Shown: in pieces, positions 43,153 to 56,681 of the stretch
Position numbering within the stretch: position 1 is the stretch's first letter
Layout of the letters: each line of letters starts with the position of its first letter
Origin: Nelumbo lutea
Lineage: Eukaryota > Streptophyta > Magnoliopsida > Proteales > Nelumbonaceae
Reading direction: 5' to 3'
DNA: 64,000 bases
Assembly (NCBI GenBank): GCA_022828595.1
Contig: JAKGHH010000003.1
Location: forward strand, 106,043,583 to 106,107,582
Notes under the pieces: model-generated
The model's database searches: none
Told to the model about the DNA's origin: nothing
The model's input: the letters and a program-made list of their open reading frames with translations, nothing else
Made by a program: the position numbers and the translations under genes

Positions 43153-46100
43153 GAGATAAACACATAGAAGGCCTTCTCTTCTGCAGTAAGTCTCAAGTGT
43201 TGATTTTCCTATAGAACACCTCCCAGCAGAACATAATAATTTTAGGAGGTACAGGTTTAGACCAAATCTCCTTAGCTGGGAAACCCACTTGTCCCGAGGG
43301 ATAGCAAAGGCACTTAAAGAAGGAAGCACATGTGAAGTAACCTTTTGGGTTTGGAGACCAAAGTCTCACATCAGATCTTGAAGGGTCCAGAAAAACACTT
43401 TCAAGTAGTGACAAAAGGTCTGAGACACGGGAGAGTTCATGATCCATCAAGCCCCTATGAAACCCAAAGTCCCAATTCAGAGAAGATGGAGAAGCAGATG
43501 TTGGAAGAAAGTGAGATTGTTTTACTCTTGTAGCAAGAAATGGAATAGAGAGAAGGGAAACTGTCCTTAAGGGCAGAATTGCCCACCCAGATGTCTCCCC
43601 AGAACAAAACAGAAGTACCAGAATTGACATCATACCTGATACAGTTGAGGAAAAAAGGATGAATACTCTGAATTACTTTCCAAGGAGTTGCCAAAGTGGC
43701 TCAACGCGATACACCAGCATCCCATCCATTTCCCGAACTGCCATGTATACTATATATCACCTCATGCCAAAGTCTCTCCTGTTCTAAGGGCCATCTCCAC
43801 AACCATTTTCCTAGGAGTGCTTTGTTCTTCAAAACTAGGTTCCCCAGTCCCAACCCACCTTCCTCTTTCCTCCTACACACTATTCCCCAATTTATTAAAT
43901 GATCCTTTTTTCCTCCCCTGGCTCCCAAAGAAAAATTTTCATTAATTTCTCTAATTTCTTAGCTTCCCTAACAGGAATCCTAAACACAAAGAATTAATAA
44001 ATCGGCAGATTTGCTAAAGCTCTCAATAAAGTAATTCTACCCCCTAAAGAAATATAGTTCTTTTTCCACGAGGCTAATCTTTTCTCAAACTTTTCTAGAA
44101 CCGGGGCCCAAAAGGTGCTCTCCTTAGGGTTGGTTCCTACAGGAAGACCTAAATACTGTAAGGGCCAATAGGAAATGCCGAATGGGACAACCTAGATACT
44201 CAGCCACCAACTCAAGAGTCCTTTCATCCAGATTCACTCCCACCACATAACTCTTTTCCAAGTTTATTTTAAGATTGGATACTCTCTCAAAGCGCTTTAT
44301 CAAAGATTTGAGATTACTTACTATTCTCCTGTCACCCCCTTCACAAAAGATTATTAAGTCATCAACAAACTGTAAATGGGTCACCCTAATCCAGTTCCTT
44401 CCTATCCTTCAACCTCTCACTAAACCTTCCCTGTCTGCCTTAGAGATCAAACTACTGAAAACATCTGCAATTATGGTAAAAAGAAAAGGGGAAAGGGAAT
44501 CACCTTGCCTTAACCCTCTAAAAGCTGGGAAGAAATCCTTGACTAACCCATTAACCAAGACCGGAAAGTGGCAAGAACTTATGCAGCCCTTTATCCAATT
44601 ACACCATCTAACTTCAAACCCACAACACCCTAGGACCTCTAATAAGAAACTCCAATCTATAGATCATAGGCCTTTTCTAAATCCAGCTTACAAACAAAAC
44701 CTTGCTTTCCGGACTTTCTCATATCCTCCACACATTCATTAGCTATTAGAATCTAATCTGTTATTTGTCTCCCTTGCATGAAAGCTCCCTGGGCTTGACT
44801 AATGATGGAGGGTAGCACCGCTTTAATCCTCAAGCATAGCACTTTAGCCAAGATTTTGTAAATGCTAGTCACCAAACTGATCGGCCTAAAATCTTTAGGA
44901 TTTTTGGCTTCTTTCTTCTTAGGGATTAGAGCTATGAAAGTAGCATTAACTCCAGGGCTTACTTTGTTGTTAACTTCAAATTTCTTGAACAGCACAAAGG
45001 TCTTCTCTTACCACATTCTTCAAAACTCCTCTCTAACCAGCTTGCTTGCTCTTCAGACAGCCTGGGCCAATCTAGACCTTCCAGCCTTAGTCTATTATTC
45101 AAGGCTTCCCTGCAATTGATTTAAAGTGATCCACCAACAGTTTTGCTATCACATCTTGATTTGTGACTTCCTCCCCATCCACTTCTAATTTAGCCACACA
45201 GTTTTTTCTTCTCCTCCCATTAGCCAACGCATGGAAAAATTTTGTATTGCCATCCCCTTCTTTGATCCATTTGTGTCTTGACTTTTGCCTCCATGAAATC
45301 TCTTCTCTAAGAAGGACTTCTTCCAATTCCTTTTTTAAGCTACTTCTCAAAAACCCTTCTTGCTCATTCATAATTCTCTAGGATTCTTTGGAGTCTAGTT
45401 CATCAATCCTGGACATCAAAATATTCTTTTGATCCTCTACCCTTCCAAAATGCTCCCGATTCCACTCTTTGATCCTAGCTCTCAATCTCTTCAACTTTTT
45501 GTGGAACCTTACACCTTTCCACTTTACCCCTCTCAAATCTTCATTCCACCACTCACCAACCTTTCATTCAAAATCTGGATGAGTCAACCACATATTCTCA
45601 AATCTAAAGGGTTGTGGACCAAAGCCTAGAAAATCTTGACCTAATAGTATAGGGCAGTGATCAGATGTAACTCTAGGAAGGGTTTTAGCCACCAAATTCC
45701 TCCAATGATCCTCCCACTCTACATTAAAAAGGAATCTATCAAGTTTGGAGCAAATGGGGTTTTCTTGGAAATTGGACCATGTAAAATTAGCTTGTAGACG
45801 AGGTAATTCCTTTAGCCCACAGGTGTTAATTAATTCATTGAAATTTCTCATGCTTGTAGTAATCAATCTTTGGGGGTTATTTGATTCATTACAAAACCTG
45901 ATTACATTGAAGTCCCCCCCAAGCACCATGGGCCATCCCACAAGCCTTGAATTCCATACAACTCCCACATTTCCTTCCTTTCCCTATAACTATTTGGTCC
46001 ACAGACATTAGTTAACACCCAAATGAATCCGCCTTCCACATTTCTAAATTTTAAAGACACAGAGAATCTCCCTATAAGTTCTTCCACAGATTCTACAACA

Positions 46101-46265
46101 TCCTCTCTCCACAAGGTCACTATCCCTCCTGAGGATCCCCATAACGGAGATGAAGTCCAGAACATGACTATATCAGGCTTCTCTCTCCTCAACAGGTCTT
46201 TGATTACCCTTCTCTTTCTTGCATTCCCTATCCCTCTCACATTCCAACTAATGATGTTGATAATA
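43153..46265 (-). pseudogene. Minus LINE ORF2, endonuclease, RT and zinc region
   Basis: Read leftward from 46265: NIISWNVRGIGNARKRRVIK, GGIVTLWREDVVESVEELIG, a GGDFNVIRFCNESN block, PICSKLDRFLFNVEWEDHW and SDHCPILLGQ of the endonuclease. RT follows with ISWRQKSRHKWIKEGDGNTK, DFRPISLV near 44900 and FVDD (44369-44358). The zinc-region start is CASFFKCL ... VPPKIIMFCWE near 43250. Multiple frameshifts are present. It continues into the RNase H end at 35754-34865. The part above 45839 is repeated at 49921-50340 across the gap. Confidence 0.88.
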
Positions 46266-46350
46266 AGACTCCTTACAAATGCCCCCTACGAACCCGGTTC
46301 CATCTCACAAAGAACCCTTCCTTCTCTCTCCCCTTCCACTAAACTCGATA

Positions 46351-47484
46351 TCACCCTCTATATCTGACAACAGTCTCTCCACTTCTGATGTCTTTTTCTT
46401 TTTCCTTCTCACATTCCCCTCTAACTTTTTTCCTGGCCGCATTTGCCTTTACCCACCTCCCGCCCCCCAGCACTAGAACTTCTGTAGACTCTCCCTTATT
46501 CTGAGGATTTGCTTCAAGTTCCCTACCATCTAACCCCTCCTCCTTTGCTTCATATACTCCTCCAATAAAGGCTAAGATTTCTCCCACCATTTTGTTCTAA
46601 CTCTTCCTCACCACTTCTTACATTAACCTCCAACTCTCCCTTCTCTCATATCTCACCTTCACCCAATGCTAAGCTCTTCGTTTTGCATCCTCACCTAAAG
46701 ATTTCTCTCAGGGAATGCTGGAAGTATATGTTTCAACCACAAGGAACATCATCAGTAACTAAAACTCGACTTGCACATAAATACCTTCATTGTTGGGAAC
46801 CACATCAACTTCTTTTCAAGGATCAGAAACCTGGCATCGGGAGGCAAGTCTAAAATTTTCTCATGTGGTCTGATTCTGCTTAGAGAATTTTCAATAGGAG
46901 ATCAACAATTTGTCAACTTCTGCATTAAAGTTAGTCTTCCCACTGCGTATCTGCTGTAGGCGGATACATTACAGAGCAATGCGGTTGCTCTTTTTACTTT
47001 TCCAAACCCATAACCTGTTCTTTCCTGGCGCTAATGAGTTAATCTCCCTTGCCAGTGTAGACAGATTCTGAGTCCCAACCGTAGCATGTCTTCTGCTAGT
47101 TCCGTCTCGAACTCTTCAAGCCTCCCCTGCAAAACTCTGAGGAATCAACTCCCTCCTCCAAACACCATACTTAGCTGTTCCAAGATTATCTTCTTCAGAA
47201 ATTGTCCTTTGAAATAGCTAAGATCGATGCTACCCAGACTCTCAGGAATACATCCCAATTCAGAATCGCTTAAGATCTTCAATCTGAAAAGAGCTCCCTC
47301 TTTCTTTCCTCTAAAATCCCTTCATCTTAACACACTTTTGGTTGCGCTTTTCTGGCAACATTTCTCTAATCTTACTGCCAGAACCCACTGTTTTCGAATC
47401 TTCCAAAATGCGCCGAGTTCAGGCTTCCTGTTTGCACGGTTCGTTGCACTTGAAGAAGAAGAAGAAGATTAAGATGGTAATAAC
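46351..47484 (-). pseudogene. Minus LINE ORF1, C-terminal part (left copy at the gap)
   Basis: Fragments of ORF1 in several frames. One (46590-46351) is acidic and basic in turn and ends in KEKEKDIRSGETV. The better copy at 50400-51497 keeps the DLSDSESDDSESLGSIDLS acidic block. This copy has many single-base insertions relative to 50400-51497. It ends at 47484 with the copia target site ATAAC. Confidence 0.65.
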
Positions 47485-49820
47485 TGTTGGTTCGGCTGTC
47501 TTAATATGTTTATTGTATCTCTGTGGGGTCTTTAGTCTTTTTCTATTGGGCCTAATATTATTTTAGTTTTTTATTATGTCTAGGGGGTTCCCACTCACTA
47601 ATCAAGGGCCATTCTAATCATATTTGTGTAACGATTATTAATACATTATTAATAATAGATAGGGCTGGCTGAGAGATTATTGCCACCTATTCTCAAGCTC
47701 TCCTTCTTCTTCTTCTTCTCTTTCTCCTTCGACAGCTTCATTCCAGCAACATAGGATATCGGAGCTCTAAATCTTCTTCACCTGGTTACACCGTCCGCCT
47801 TCATCTTCTACTCTTATCCAACTCTCTTTCTTCCTCTTTCTATCCTTGCTTGCCTGCAAAGAAACCCTAGGTTCGTCGTAGAATCACAGCAGGACCTACA
47901 TTTAGGGTTTCCCTTGGTTGTAGTCTAGGGAGTTAGTCCCAGAAGGCTGATGCCCTAATAGACTCAGTACAGCAGATTGTTGACCATTTCGCTAAGAAGA
48001 TCTGGTGAACAGATCTAGGTGGGAGGACTGATCTCGGCAGTCCTAGAACTGTTCGTGGCAGAGACTAACGAGGCTGCAACAGCAATGATTAGAGCACAGC
48101 ATGAAGTTTGGTCTGATTACAATCTGCACACTCAGTAATAAGAGCACGCTGCAGCAGTCCTTGGTGGCTCGTGCTTTCAGCTCTGTTACGGTTCTCTGGA
48201 CAGAGTTTGCAGTGCCAGCAAGTTCCGTAAGTCTACAACAGTTCTCTGTATATTGTGTTTACAGTTTTTATCTTTGCAAGTAGGAGAAGATGTCTTCTAC
48301 TATCCGGGGAAGTTGCTTCTAGAGATGTTAGGACTAGTGGGAGGTCCCCTAATCTGGAGAATCCAAATCTTGCTACAGCCTGCAGATTACTAATGTATTG
48401 TTGAATGAGTCATAAACTTCAGAGAATGTTCTGTTTCAGCCATGCTTCTCATTCACATCCCTGGAACTCACTGGTTATTTGGACGGGCAGAAGAAGGAAC
48501 CTGAAGTGGGTTAGTGTTGATTTATGCAGTTTGGCGTTAAGGAGAATGCTACCTTTATGTCCTGGCTACTTGCTTCAACTGACTCCAAGGGTAGCTAGGA
48601 CTCTTCAACATTTCTCCATTGCTACCAAGATATGGGAGAAAGGGTCTAAAACTTATGGGCAGAGAAAAAATAATGCCAAGAATTTATAATTTGAATCAAG
48701 ACATTGCTGCCTTGAAGCAAGGGGATATGACTTTGCAACATATTTTGCACCCTTTAGAAGGACTAATGGAAGAGCTAGATCATCAACCTCATTCTTGATT
48801 GGGAGAATGCCAGAGACAAGAATAGGCATTGAAAAACAAATTGAAGACCAGAGCATTTAAATTTTTGGCTAGCCCAGATCCAATATATGAGAGCATAAGG
48901 TCCCAAATTCTGGGAAGCGGGAATGAAATGCCAGACTCTACATCATAGTCTACTTACCTCTTGTAAAAGAATGAAGAGGTTAGAAGAAAAGAGAATGCAA
49001 GTTGATACTTCAAACTAAGCCAGCTGGAACAGGTTTGTGGAACATTCGGCCTCCAATTTCTACAAATCAATAAGGGGAAATAAGCACTCGGACAAGAGAC
49101 ATCTGACAGTTGCACCCACTGTGGAGGAGAAAGGCATGTGAAAGAAACTTGTTGGGTTCTTCATCCACATCTGAAACCAAGCTGCTATTAAGAAATTAAC
49201 AGAGCATCAGAAGGGTCATAACTGCAAGTGCGAATCTGGTTGCCAGTCACAGTGACTGATGGCTCAAAAACACTCATCCATAGTTACTTCGTCTTCCATG
49301 GGACAGCACCTAATCCCCCAAGACACGTGTCCTTGGGTTTCACTGTCCGATGATCGTACGAGGTACTTAGCCGGCCACTAGCCCGTCTAAGGTACCAATT
49401 CTCTTGCTATCCACTTCCCTTGCCAGATCAGGTACTGCCTCTACTTTTAGTGCAACTATATTCTTATTGATCCTGCTTTTGGGATTATTGATTCGCGTGC
49501 AACTATGGGGTCCACATGACACATATGTCGTCTCTATTTTCTTCCTATCATTTACTGTCTCGCCAAGATAAGATGAGGGTTGTTGAGGCTCCCCTCTCTA
49601 CCATCTCTGGGAAAGGGGTGGTTAACCTAAGCATTGCTCCATCTCACTCAAATCCTGTCCTACATGTTCCCCAATGCTTTCTTCAAATCTCTTATCTGTT
49701 TCAAAGCTTACCAAGAATTTGAATTGTAGCATAACTTTTTTTCCTACTCATTGTGTCTTTCAGGACATATATGACGAAGAGAACGATTGGGAGCGGTCAT
49801 GAGTGTGGAGGCCTCTACTA
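47485..49820 (+). mobile_element. Duplicate, error-rich copy of the copia B 5' part, ending at the gap
   Basis: Corresponds to 51498-53751: LTR (47485-about 47751), a corrupted primer-binding site (AGGATATCGGAGC for TGGTATCAGAGC), leader, gag and the start of pol. It contains many one-base insertions and small changes, and the reading frames are shattered. The upstream junction (LINE to ATAAC to TGTTGG) is identical to that at 51493-51498. It stops exactly at the N run. Confidence 0.85.
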
Positions 49821-49920
49821 NNNNNNNNNNNNNNNNNNNNNNNNNNNNNNNNNNNNNNNNNNNNNNNNNNNNNNNNNNNNNNNNNNNNNNNNNNNNNNNN
49901 NNNNNNNNNNNNNNNNNNNN
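49821..49920. other. Assembly gap (100 N)
   Basis: Exactly 100 N, the usual placeholder for a gap of unknown size between contigs. The sequences on either side overlap in content (45839-49820 and 49921-53751). Confidence 0.99.
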
Positions 49921-51497
49921 TGAAATTTCTCATGCTTGTAGTAATCGATCTTTGGGTTATTTGATTCATTACAAAACCTTATTACATTGAAGTCCCTCCC
50001 CAAGCACCATGGGCCATCCACAAGCCTTCAATTCCATACAACTCCCACATTTCCTCTTTCCTATAACTATTTGGTCCACAGACATTAGTTAACACCCAAA
50101 TGAATCCGCCTTCCACATTTCTAAATTTTAAAGACACAGAGAATCTCCCTATAAGTTCTTCCACAGATTCTACAACATCCTCTCTCCACAAGGTCACTAT
50201 CCCTCCTGAGGATCCCCATAACGGAGATGAAGTCCAGTAACATGACTATATCAGGCTTCTCTCTCCTCAACAGGTCTTTGATTACCCTTCTCTTTCTTGC
50301 ATTCCCTATCCCTCTCACATTCCAACTAATGATGTTGATAATAAGACTCCTTTCAAACGCCCCTTACGAACCCGGTTCCATCTCACAAAGAACCCTTCCT
50401 TCTCTCCCCTTCCACTAAACTCAATATCACCTTCTAGATCTGACAACAGTCTCTCCACTTCTGATGTCTTTTTCTTTTTCCTTCTCACATTCCCCTCTAA
50501 CTTTTACCTGGCCCATTGCCTTTACCCACCTCCCCCCCCAGCCTAGAACTTCTGTAGCTCTCCTTATTCTGAGGATTTGCTTCAAGTTCCCTACCATCTA
50601 ACCCCTCCTCCTTTGCTTTACCTCCTCCAATAAAGCATAGATTTGCTCCCACATTTTTTTTAACTCTTCCTCCCACTTCTTCTTAACCTCCAACCTCCCT
50701 CTCTCCTCTCACCTTCACCAATGCTAAGCTCTCTGTTTTCATCCTCACCTAAAGATTTCTCTCGGATGCTGGAGTATATGTTTCAACCACAGGAAAATCA
50801 TCAGTAACTAAAACCGAATTGACAAAAGTACCTTCATTGTTGGGAACCAAATGAACTTCTTTCAAGGGATCAGGACTGGCATCGGGAGACAAGTCTAAAT
50901 CTGTCTCATGTGGTCTGATCTGCTTAAGAGAATTTTCATAGGAAATCAACAACTTGTCAACTTCTGCATCTAACTTAGTCTTCCACTGCTATCTGGCTGT
51001 AGGCGATACATTACAGAGCAATCCAATAGAGTCTTTTCTTTCCAAACCCATAACCTATTCTTCCTGGGCTAAGGAGTTAATCTCCCTTGCCAGTGTAGAC
51101 AGAATCTGAGTCCCAACCGTAGTTGTCTTCTGTCGTTCCATCGAACTCTTCAAGCCTCCCTCAAAACTCTGAGAATCAACTCCCTCCTCCAAAAACAATA
51201 CTTTTGTTCCAAGGTTATCTTCTTCAGAAATGTCCTTTGATATGCTAAGATCGATGCTACCTAGACTTTCAGAATCATCCGATTCAGAATCGCTAAGATC
51301 TTCAATCTGAGAGAGCTCCCTCTTTCTTTCCTCTAAATCCCTTCATTTAACACACCTTGGGTTGCGCTTTTCTGGCGACGATTTCTCTAATCTTACCGCC
51401 ATAACCCACTGTTTCGAATCTCCAAAATGTGCCGAGTTCAGGCTTCCTGTTGCACAGTTCGTTGCACTTGAAGAAGAAGAAGATAGATGGTAATAAC
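49921..51497 (-). pseudogene. Minus LINE, repeat of the endonuclease/ORF1 part (right copy at the gap)
   Basis: Matches 45839-47484. It includes endonuclease segments NARKRRVIKDLLRREKPDIV and ESVEELIGRFSVSLKFRNV. It also has an ORF1 segment, 50952-50749, that is open here (LVPNNEGTFVNSVLVTDDFP) but broken in the left copy. Ends at 51497 with ATAAC, the target site of copia B. The ORF1 reading continues, in the minus sense, from 56945. Confidence 0.8.
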
Positions 51498-51761
51498 TGT
51501 TGGTTCGGCTGTCTTAATATGTTTATTTATCTCTGTTGGGTCTTTAGTCTTTTGTTATTGGGCCTAATCTTATTTAGTGTTTTTTATTTGTCTAGGTGTC
51601 CCATCACTAATCAAGGGCATTCTAGTCTATTTGTGTAACATTACGTAATACACTTATTAATAATAGAGTAGGGCTGGCTGAGAGATTATTGCCACCATTC
51701 TCAACTCTCCTTCTTCTTCTTATTCTTCTCTTCTCCTTCGGCAGCTTCATTCCAGCAAACA
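51498..51761 (+). repeat. Copia B 5' LTR
   Basis: 264 bp, TGTTGGTT...CAAACA. It pairs with 56682-56939 and with the duplicate at 47485-47751. Confidence 0.93.
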
Positions 51762-51773
51762 TGGTATCAGAGC
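51762..51773 (+). other. Copia B primer-binding site
   Basis: TGGTATCAGAGC directly follows the 5' LTR. It is complementary to the 3' end region of initiator tRNA-Met, the common primer of plant copia elements. Confidence 0.92.
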
Positions 51774-52291
51774 TCTAATCTTTCACCTAATTACAACCGC
51801 CGCTTCATCTTCTACTCGTATCCAACTCTCTTTCTTCCTCTTTTCTATATTGGCTGCTGCAAAGAAACCCTAGGGTTGATCGTTGAACACAGCAGGACCT
51901 ACATCTAGGGTTTCCCTTGGTTGTAGGGCCCAAGGGGAGTTAGTCCCAGAAGTTGATGCCCTAATAGACTCAGTACAGCAGATTGTAGCCATTCGGCTAA
52001 GAGAGATCTGTGTGGAACAGATCTAGGTGGAAGGACTGATCTCGGCAGTCCTAGAACTGGTTGTGGCAGAGATTACAGGCTGCGACAGCAGTGATTAGAG
52101 CACAGCAGAAGTCTGGACTGATTACAGTCTGCGACAGCAGTAATTAGAGCACAGTGCAGCAGTGTGGTGCTTGTGGTTTCAGCTCTGTTACGGGTTCTCT
52201 GGACAGAGTTTGCAGTGCAGCAAGTTCCGTAAGTCTGAAACAGTTATCTGTATATTGTGTTTACAATTTTGATCTTTGCAAGTAGGAGAAG

Positions 52292-53436
52292 ATGTCTTCT
52301 ATATCCGGGGAAGTGTCTTCTAAAGATGTTAGGACTAGTGGGAGGTCCCCTAATCTGGAGAATCCAAATCTGCACAACCTGCAGATTACTAATGTGTTGT
52401 TGGATGAGTATAACTTCAGAGAATGGTCTGCTTCAGCCATGCTCTTCATCACATCCCGGGAACTCACTGGTTATTTGGACGGTCAAAAGAAGGAACCTGA
52501 AGTGGGTAGTGTTGATTATGCAGTTTGGCATAAGGAGAATGCTACAGTTATGTCTGGCTACTTGCTTCAATGACTCCAAGGGTATCTAGGACTGTTCAAC
52601 ATTTCTCCACTGCTGCCAAGATATGGGAGAAAGTGTCTAAAACTTATGGGCAGAGAAAAAATAATGCCAGAATTTATAGATTGAATCAAGACATTGCTGC
52701 CTTGAGGCAAGGGGATATGACTGTTGCAACATATTTTGCTACCTTAGAAGGACTATGGGAAGAGTTAGATCATCACCTCATTCTTGATTGGGAGAATGCC
52801 AGAGACAAGGAAAGGCATGAAAAAAATTGAAGAGGGCAGAGCATTTAAATTTTTGGCTGGCCTAGATCCAATATATGAAAGCATAAGGTCCCAAATTCTG
52901 GGAATGGATGAAATGCCAGACTTACATCATGTCGACTACATCGTGAGGAATGAAGAGGTTAGGAGAAAAGAGATGCAAGTTGATACTCAAACAAAGCCAG
53001 CTGAACAGTCTGTGGAACATTCGACCCTAATTTCTACAAATCAAAAGGGGAATAAGTACTCAGACAAGAGACATCTGAAGTGCACCCACTGTGGAGGAGA
53101 AAGGCATGTGAAAGAGACTTGTTGGGTTCTCTATCCACATCTGAAACCAGCTGCTTTGAAGAAAGATAAGAAGCATCAGAAGGGTCAAGTTGCAAGTGGG
53201 AATCTGGTTGTCAGTCACAGTGGTGATGGCTCAAAACACTCATCCACAGTTACTTCCCCTTCCATGGGACAAATTGCTAATTCCCCCGGACACGGATCCT
53301 TGGGTTTCACTGCCGATGAGGTAGAGGTACTTAGCCGGGTACTAGCCCGTCTAAGGACCAATTCTCTTGCTTCCACCTCCATTGCCAGAGCAGGTACGGC
53401 CTCTGCTTTTAGTGCAACTAGTTCTATTGATCGTGG
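52292..53436 (+). pseudogene. Copia B gag
   Basis: The ATG at 52292 starts MSSISGEVSSKDVRTSGRSP. A gag domain follows (NFREWSASAMLFITSRELTG, then KIWEKVSKTYGQRKNNARIY and LEGLWEELDHHL). A CCHC knuckle, CTHCGGERHVKETC, lies at 53081-53122. Frameshifts near 52570 and 52815 split it. A less intact duplicate lies at 48288-49400. Confidence 0.85.
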
Positions 53437-56400
53437 TTCTTGGATTATTGATTCCGGTGCAACTGACCACATGACACATATGTCTTCTCTATTTTCTTAC
53501 TATCATTTACTGCCTAGCCAAGATAAGATGAGGGTTGCTAATGGTTCCCTCTTTACCATCTCTGGGAAAGGGGTGGTTGACCAAAGCAAGGTCCTCTCAC
53601 TCAAATTTGTCCTGCATGTTCCCAATCTTTCTTCAAATCTCTTATCTGTTTCAAAGCTTACCAAAACTTTTTTTCCTACTCATTATGTCTTTCAGGACAG
53701 ATTGACGAAGAGAACGATTGGGAGCAGTCATGAGTGTGGAGGCCTCTACTACCTTGATGCAGACATCAGTTCGGCCTTACAAACATCTGCTACTAGTAGT
53801 CAGTCCAATGTGGAGTCAATAGCTAGGTTACATTTGTGGCATGCCAGGCTAGGTCATTTACCTTTTTCATCATTAGAAGTGTTGTTTCCGGAATTATTCA
53901 AAGGTGTTTCAAATCAAAACTTAGTTTGTGAAGTCTGTCAGTTATCAAAACAATGTAGAACTGTTTATCCAATTTCTAGTAATGAAATTCAAGCTTCTTT
54001 TGATGTTTGGGGCCCTTCACCCATTATTTCTATTGATGGCTTTCAGTACTTTATCAATTTTATTGATCACTACTTTCGATGCACATGAATCTACTTGTTA
54101 AAAGGGCGCGATGAAGTGCCACGGGTAACCATGGCGTTTTACAAAATGATTGAAACACAATTTGGCAAGAAAATTAAACAATTCAGGTCTGATAATAAAG
54201 TTGAATACTTTGAAAGGTCCTTGAATCTGTTCATGGAGGATGCTGGAATGATCCATCAGTCATCTTGTGCTAGTACCCCCAACAGAAAGGGGTTGTTGAG
54301 CGCAAGAATAGGCACCTATCGGAGACTGCTCGAGCCTTACTATTTCAGCACAAGGCTCCCCAAAACTATTGGTCTCAAGCAGTCCTTACTACATCATATC
54401 TGATAAATCGAATGTCATCCAAGGTATTGGGGATGAAAACTCCTTTCTCTGTCCTTTGCCCTCATCTTCCAGACTTTTCTCTTCCACCGAAAGTCTTCGG
54501 TTGTGTATGCTTTATACATGTAAAGGATCCAAAGAAGATCAAACTAGATCCTAGGGCTACGAAATGAATCTTTTTGGGGTACTCTCCTACAAGAAGGGTT
54601 ACAAGTGTTATGATCCAGTCACCAAGAAAAAATGTCACAAAGGATGTGGTTTTTTTTAGTCTCAATCCTATTTTCATTCTTCCTAGAATCCTCTTTAGGG
54701 GGAGACTAGCGGGATGGAAGAGGATTCTTCTATTCCCTCCTTATTTGTGCCTCTTTCTACCTCGGACCTTCCACCTTCTCCTCCTGATCCTCCTAGTTGT
54801 GGTATCCCGAGTGAATCTAATGAGGCTCCCATTGCACCAGCTACTACTAGTGATGTTGCAGATGTTACTGAAGACTCCAGAAGGCAGCAGAAAGATATAA
54901 GAATCACCTACAACAGAAGGAAAAAGGGTCCTCCAACTCATGACAGCAACCAATTGGACTCGGATCAACCTGTCTCAACAACCCCAGGTAATCCTATCAC
55001 ACATCCCTCTGACTTGGATCTTCCTATTGCCCTTCGTAAGCCTACCCGTTCTTGTACTATCCGGCATCTCATTGCTGATTTGGTGTCTTACTCACATTTG
55101 TCTCCCCGTTATTGTTCTTTTGTGTCTGCTCTCTCTTCTGTGCATGTTCCTACTAGGTATTCAGAGGCAGTATCCAATCCAAGATGGAAAGAGGCTATGG
55201 ACGAAGAAATGAAAGCCTTAATGAAAGCAAGGACTTGGGAATTAGTGGATCTACCGGAAGGAAAAAGCACTGTTGGATGCAAGTGGGTGTTCACTGTAAA
55301 GCATAGGGAGGACGGGTCCATTGAAAGGTACAAGGCCAGACTTGTAGCAAAAGGGTTTACTCAAAAAGAAGGGATCGACTACAAAGAAACATTTTCTCCA
55401 GTAGCAAAACTCAACACAATCCAAGTTCTATTGTCATTAGTTGCAAATTTCTCATGGGAGCTACATCAATTGGACTAAAAGAATGCCTTCCTAAATGGCA
55501 ACCTCCATGAAGAGGTATTCATGGATCCTCCATCAGGTTATGAGTTTGGCAAGAAGGTGTGCAGACTGAGAAAAGCACTATATTGTCTTAAGCAGTCTCC
55601 TCGAGCTTGGTTTGAGAAGCTTTGTGGGGCCATGAAGAAAGGTGGTTATACTCAAAGTGGGGTAGATCATACATTGTTCATAAGGAAGAGAAATGGAAAA
55701 CTTACAGCACTTATTGTCTATGTGGATGATATGGTGATTACAGGGGATGATCAGGAAGAGATTAAAAGACTAAAGGAGTTCTTGGCTACTGAATTTGAGA
55801 TCAAAGACCTGGGTCAACTGAGACACTTCCTTGGGATTGAAGTTGCTAGATCAAAAGAGGGCATCTACATATGTCAGAGGAAATATGTCATTGATCTTCT
55901 ACAAGAGACAAGCATGATGGGGTGTAGGCCAACAGATACTCCAATAGAATAGAACCATGGCCTACAGAAATCAGTAGGAGATGACTACCTTGATAAAGAA
56001 AGATACCAAAAGCTGGTGGGGAAGTTGATCTATCTGCCCCTCACTCGCCTTGACATTGCTTATGCTGTACATGTTGTCAGTCAGTTCATGCACACTCCTA
56101 AAATCCCTCACATGAAAGCTGTGGAAAGGATTCTCAGATATTTGAAGTCTTGCCCGGGGAAAGGGATTCTGTTCAGAAAACACAATAAGATTGAAGTTGA
56201 AGCATATACTGATGCAGATTGGGCTGGCTCCGTTGGGGACAAGAAGTCCACTTCCGAGTACTACACCTTTGTTGGAGGAAATCTAGTTACACGGAGGAGT
56301 AAAAAACAAAATGTGGTTGCTAGATCAAGTGCAAAGGCTGAATATCGAGCTATGGCTCATGGTGTTGCTGAACTTCTATGGCTTAAGATCCTTCTTGGTG

Positions 56401-56669
56401 AACTTGGAACAAAGATCGAGTGCCCTCTCAAGTTGTACTGTGACAACAAGGCTGCCATCAACATTGCAAATAACCCAGTGCAACATGATAGAATGAAATA
56501 TATTGAGATAGACCGCCACTTTGTCAAAGAAAGAATAGTCTCAAGAGAACTATGCATTCCTTATACTCCCTCCGAGATGCAAATCGCAAATGTTTTAACT
56601 AAAGGGCTAGCTACAGTAAAATTCTTGGACTTACTTGGCAAGCTAAACATGATTGACATCCATGCTTAG
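53437..56669 (+). pseudogene. Copia B pol (protease, integrase, RT, RNase H)
   Basis: Protease motif WIIDSGATDHM is at 53441-53473. The integrase zinc site HARLGH ... CEVCQLSKQ and DVWGP follow. A stop at about 54086 and frameshifts near 54280 and 54560 break the integrase. RT has [20 protein letters not shown] and YVDD at 55719-55730. A stop at 55476 interrupts the LHQLD-KNAFLNG segment, and another lies at 55950. RNase H has TDADWAGS, VARSSAKAEYRAMAHG and LYCDNKAAINIA and ends at TAG 56667-56669. Confidence 0.92.
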
Positions 56670-56670
56670 C

Positions 56671-56681
56671 TTGAGGGGGAG
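56671..56681 (+). other. Copia B polypurine tract
   Basis: TTGAGGGGGAG directly precedes the 3' LTR. Confidence 0.85.

Noticed and set aside
47485..53751. Two independent copia B insertions in tandem
   Set aside because: The junction, target site and flanking LINE are the same in both copies and the repeat borders coincide with the N gap, so an assembly duplication is simpler.
54714..55478. A 254-residue open frame as a separate gene
   Set aside because: It contains CKWVFTV and [11 protein letters not shown] of the copia reverse transcriptase and lies between the LTRs of copia B.
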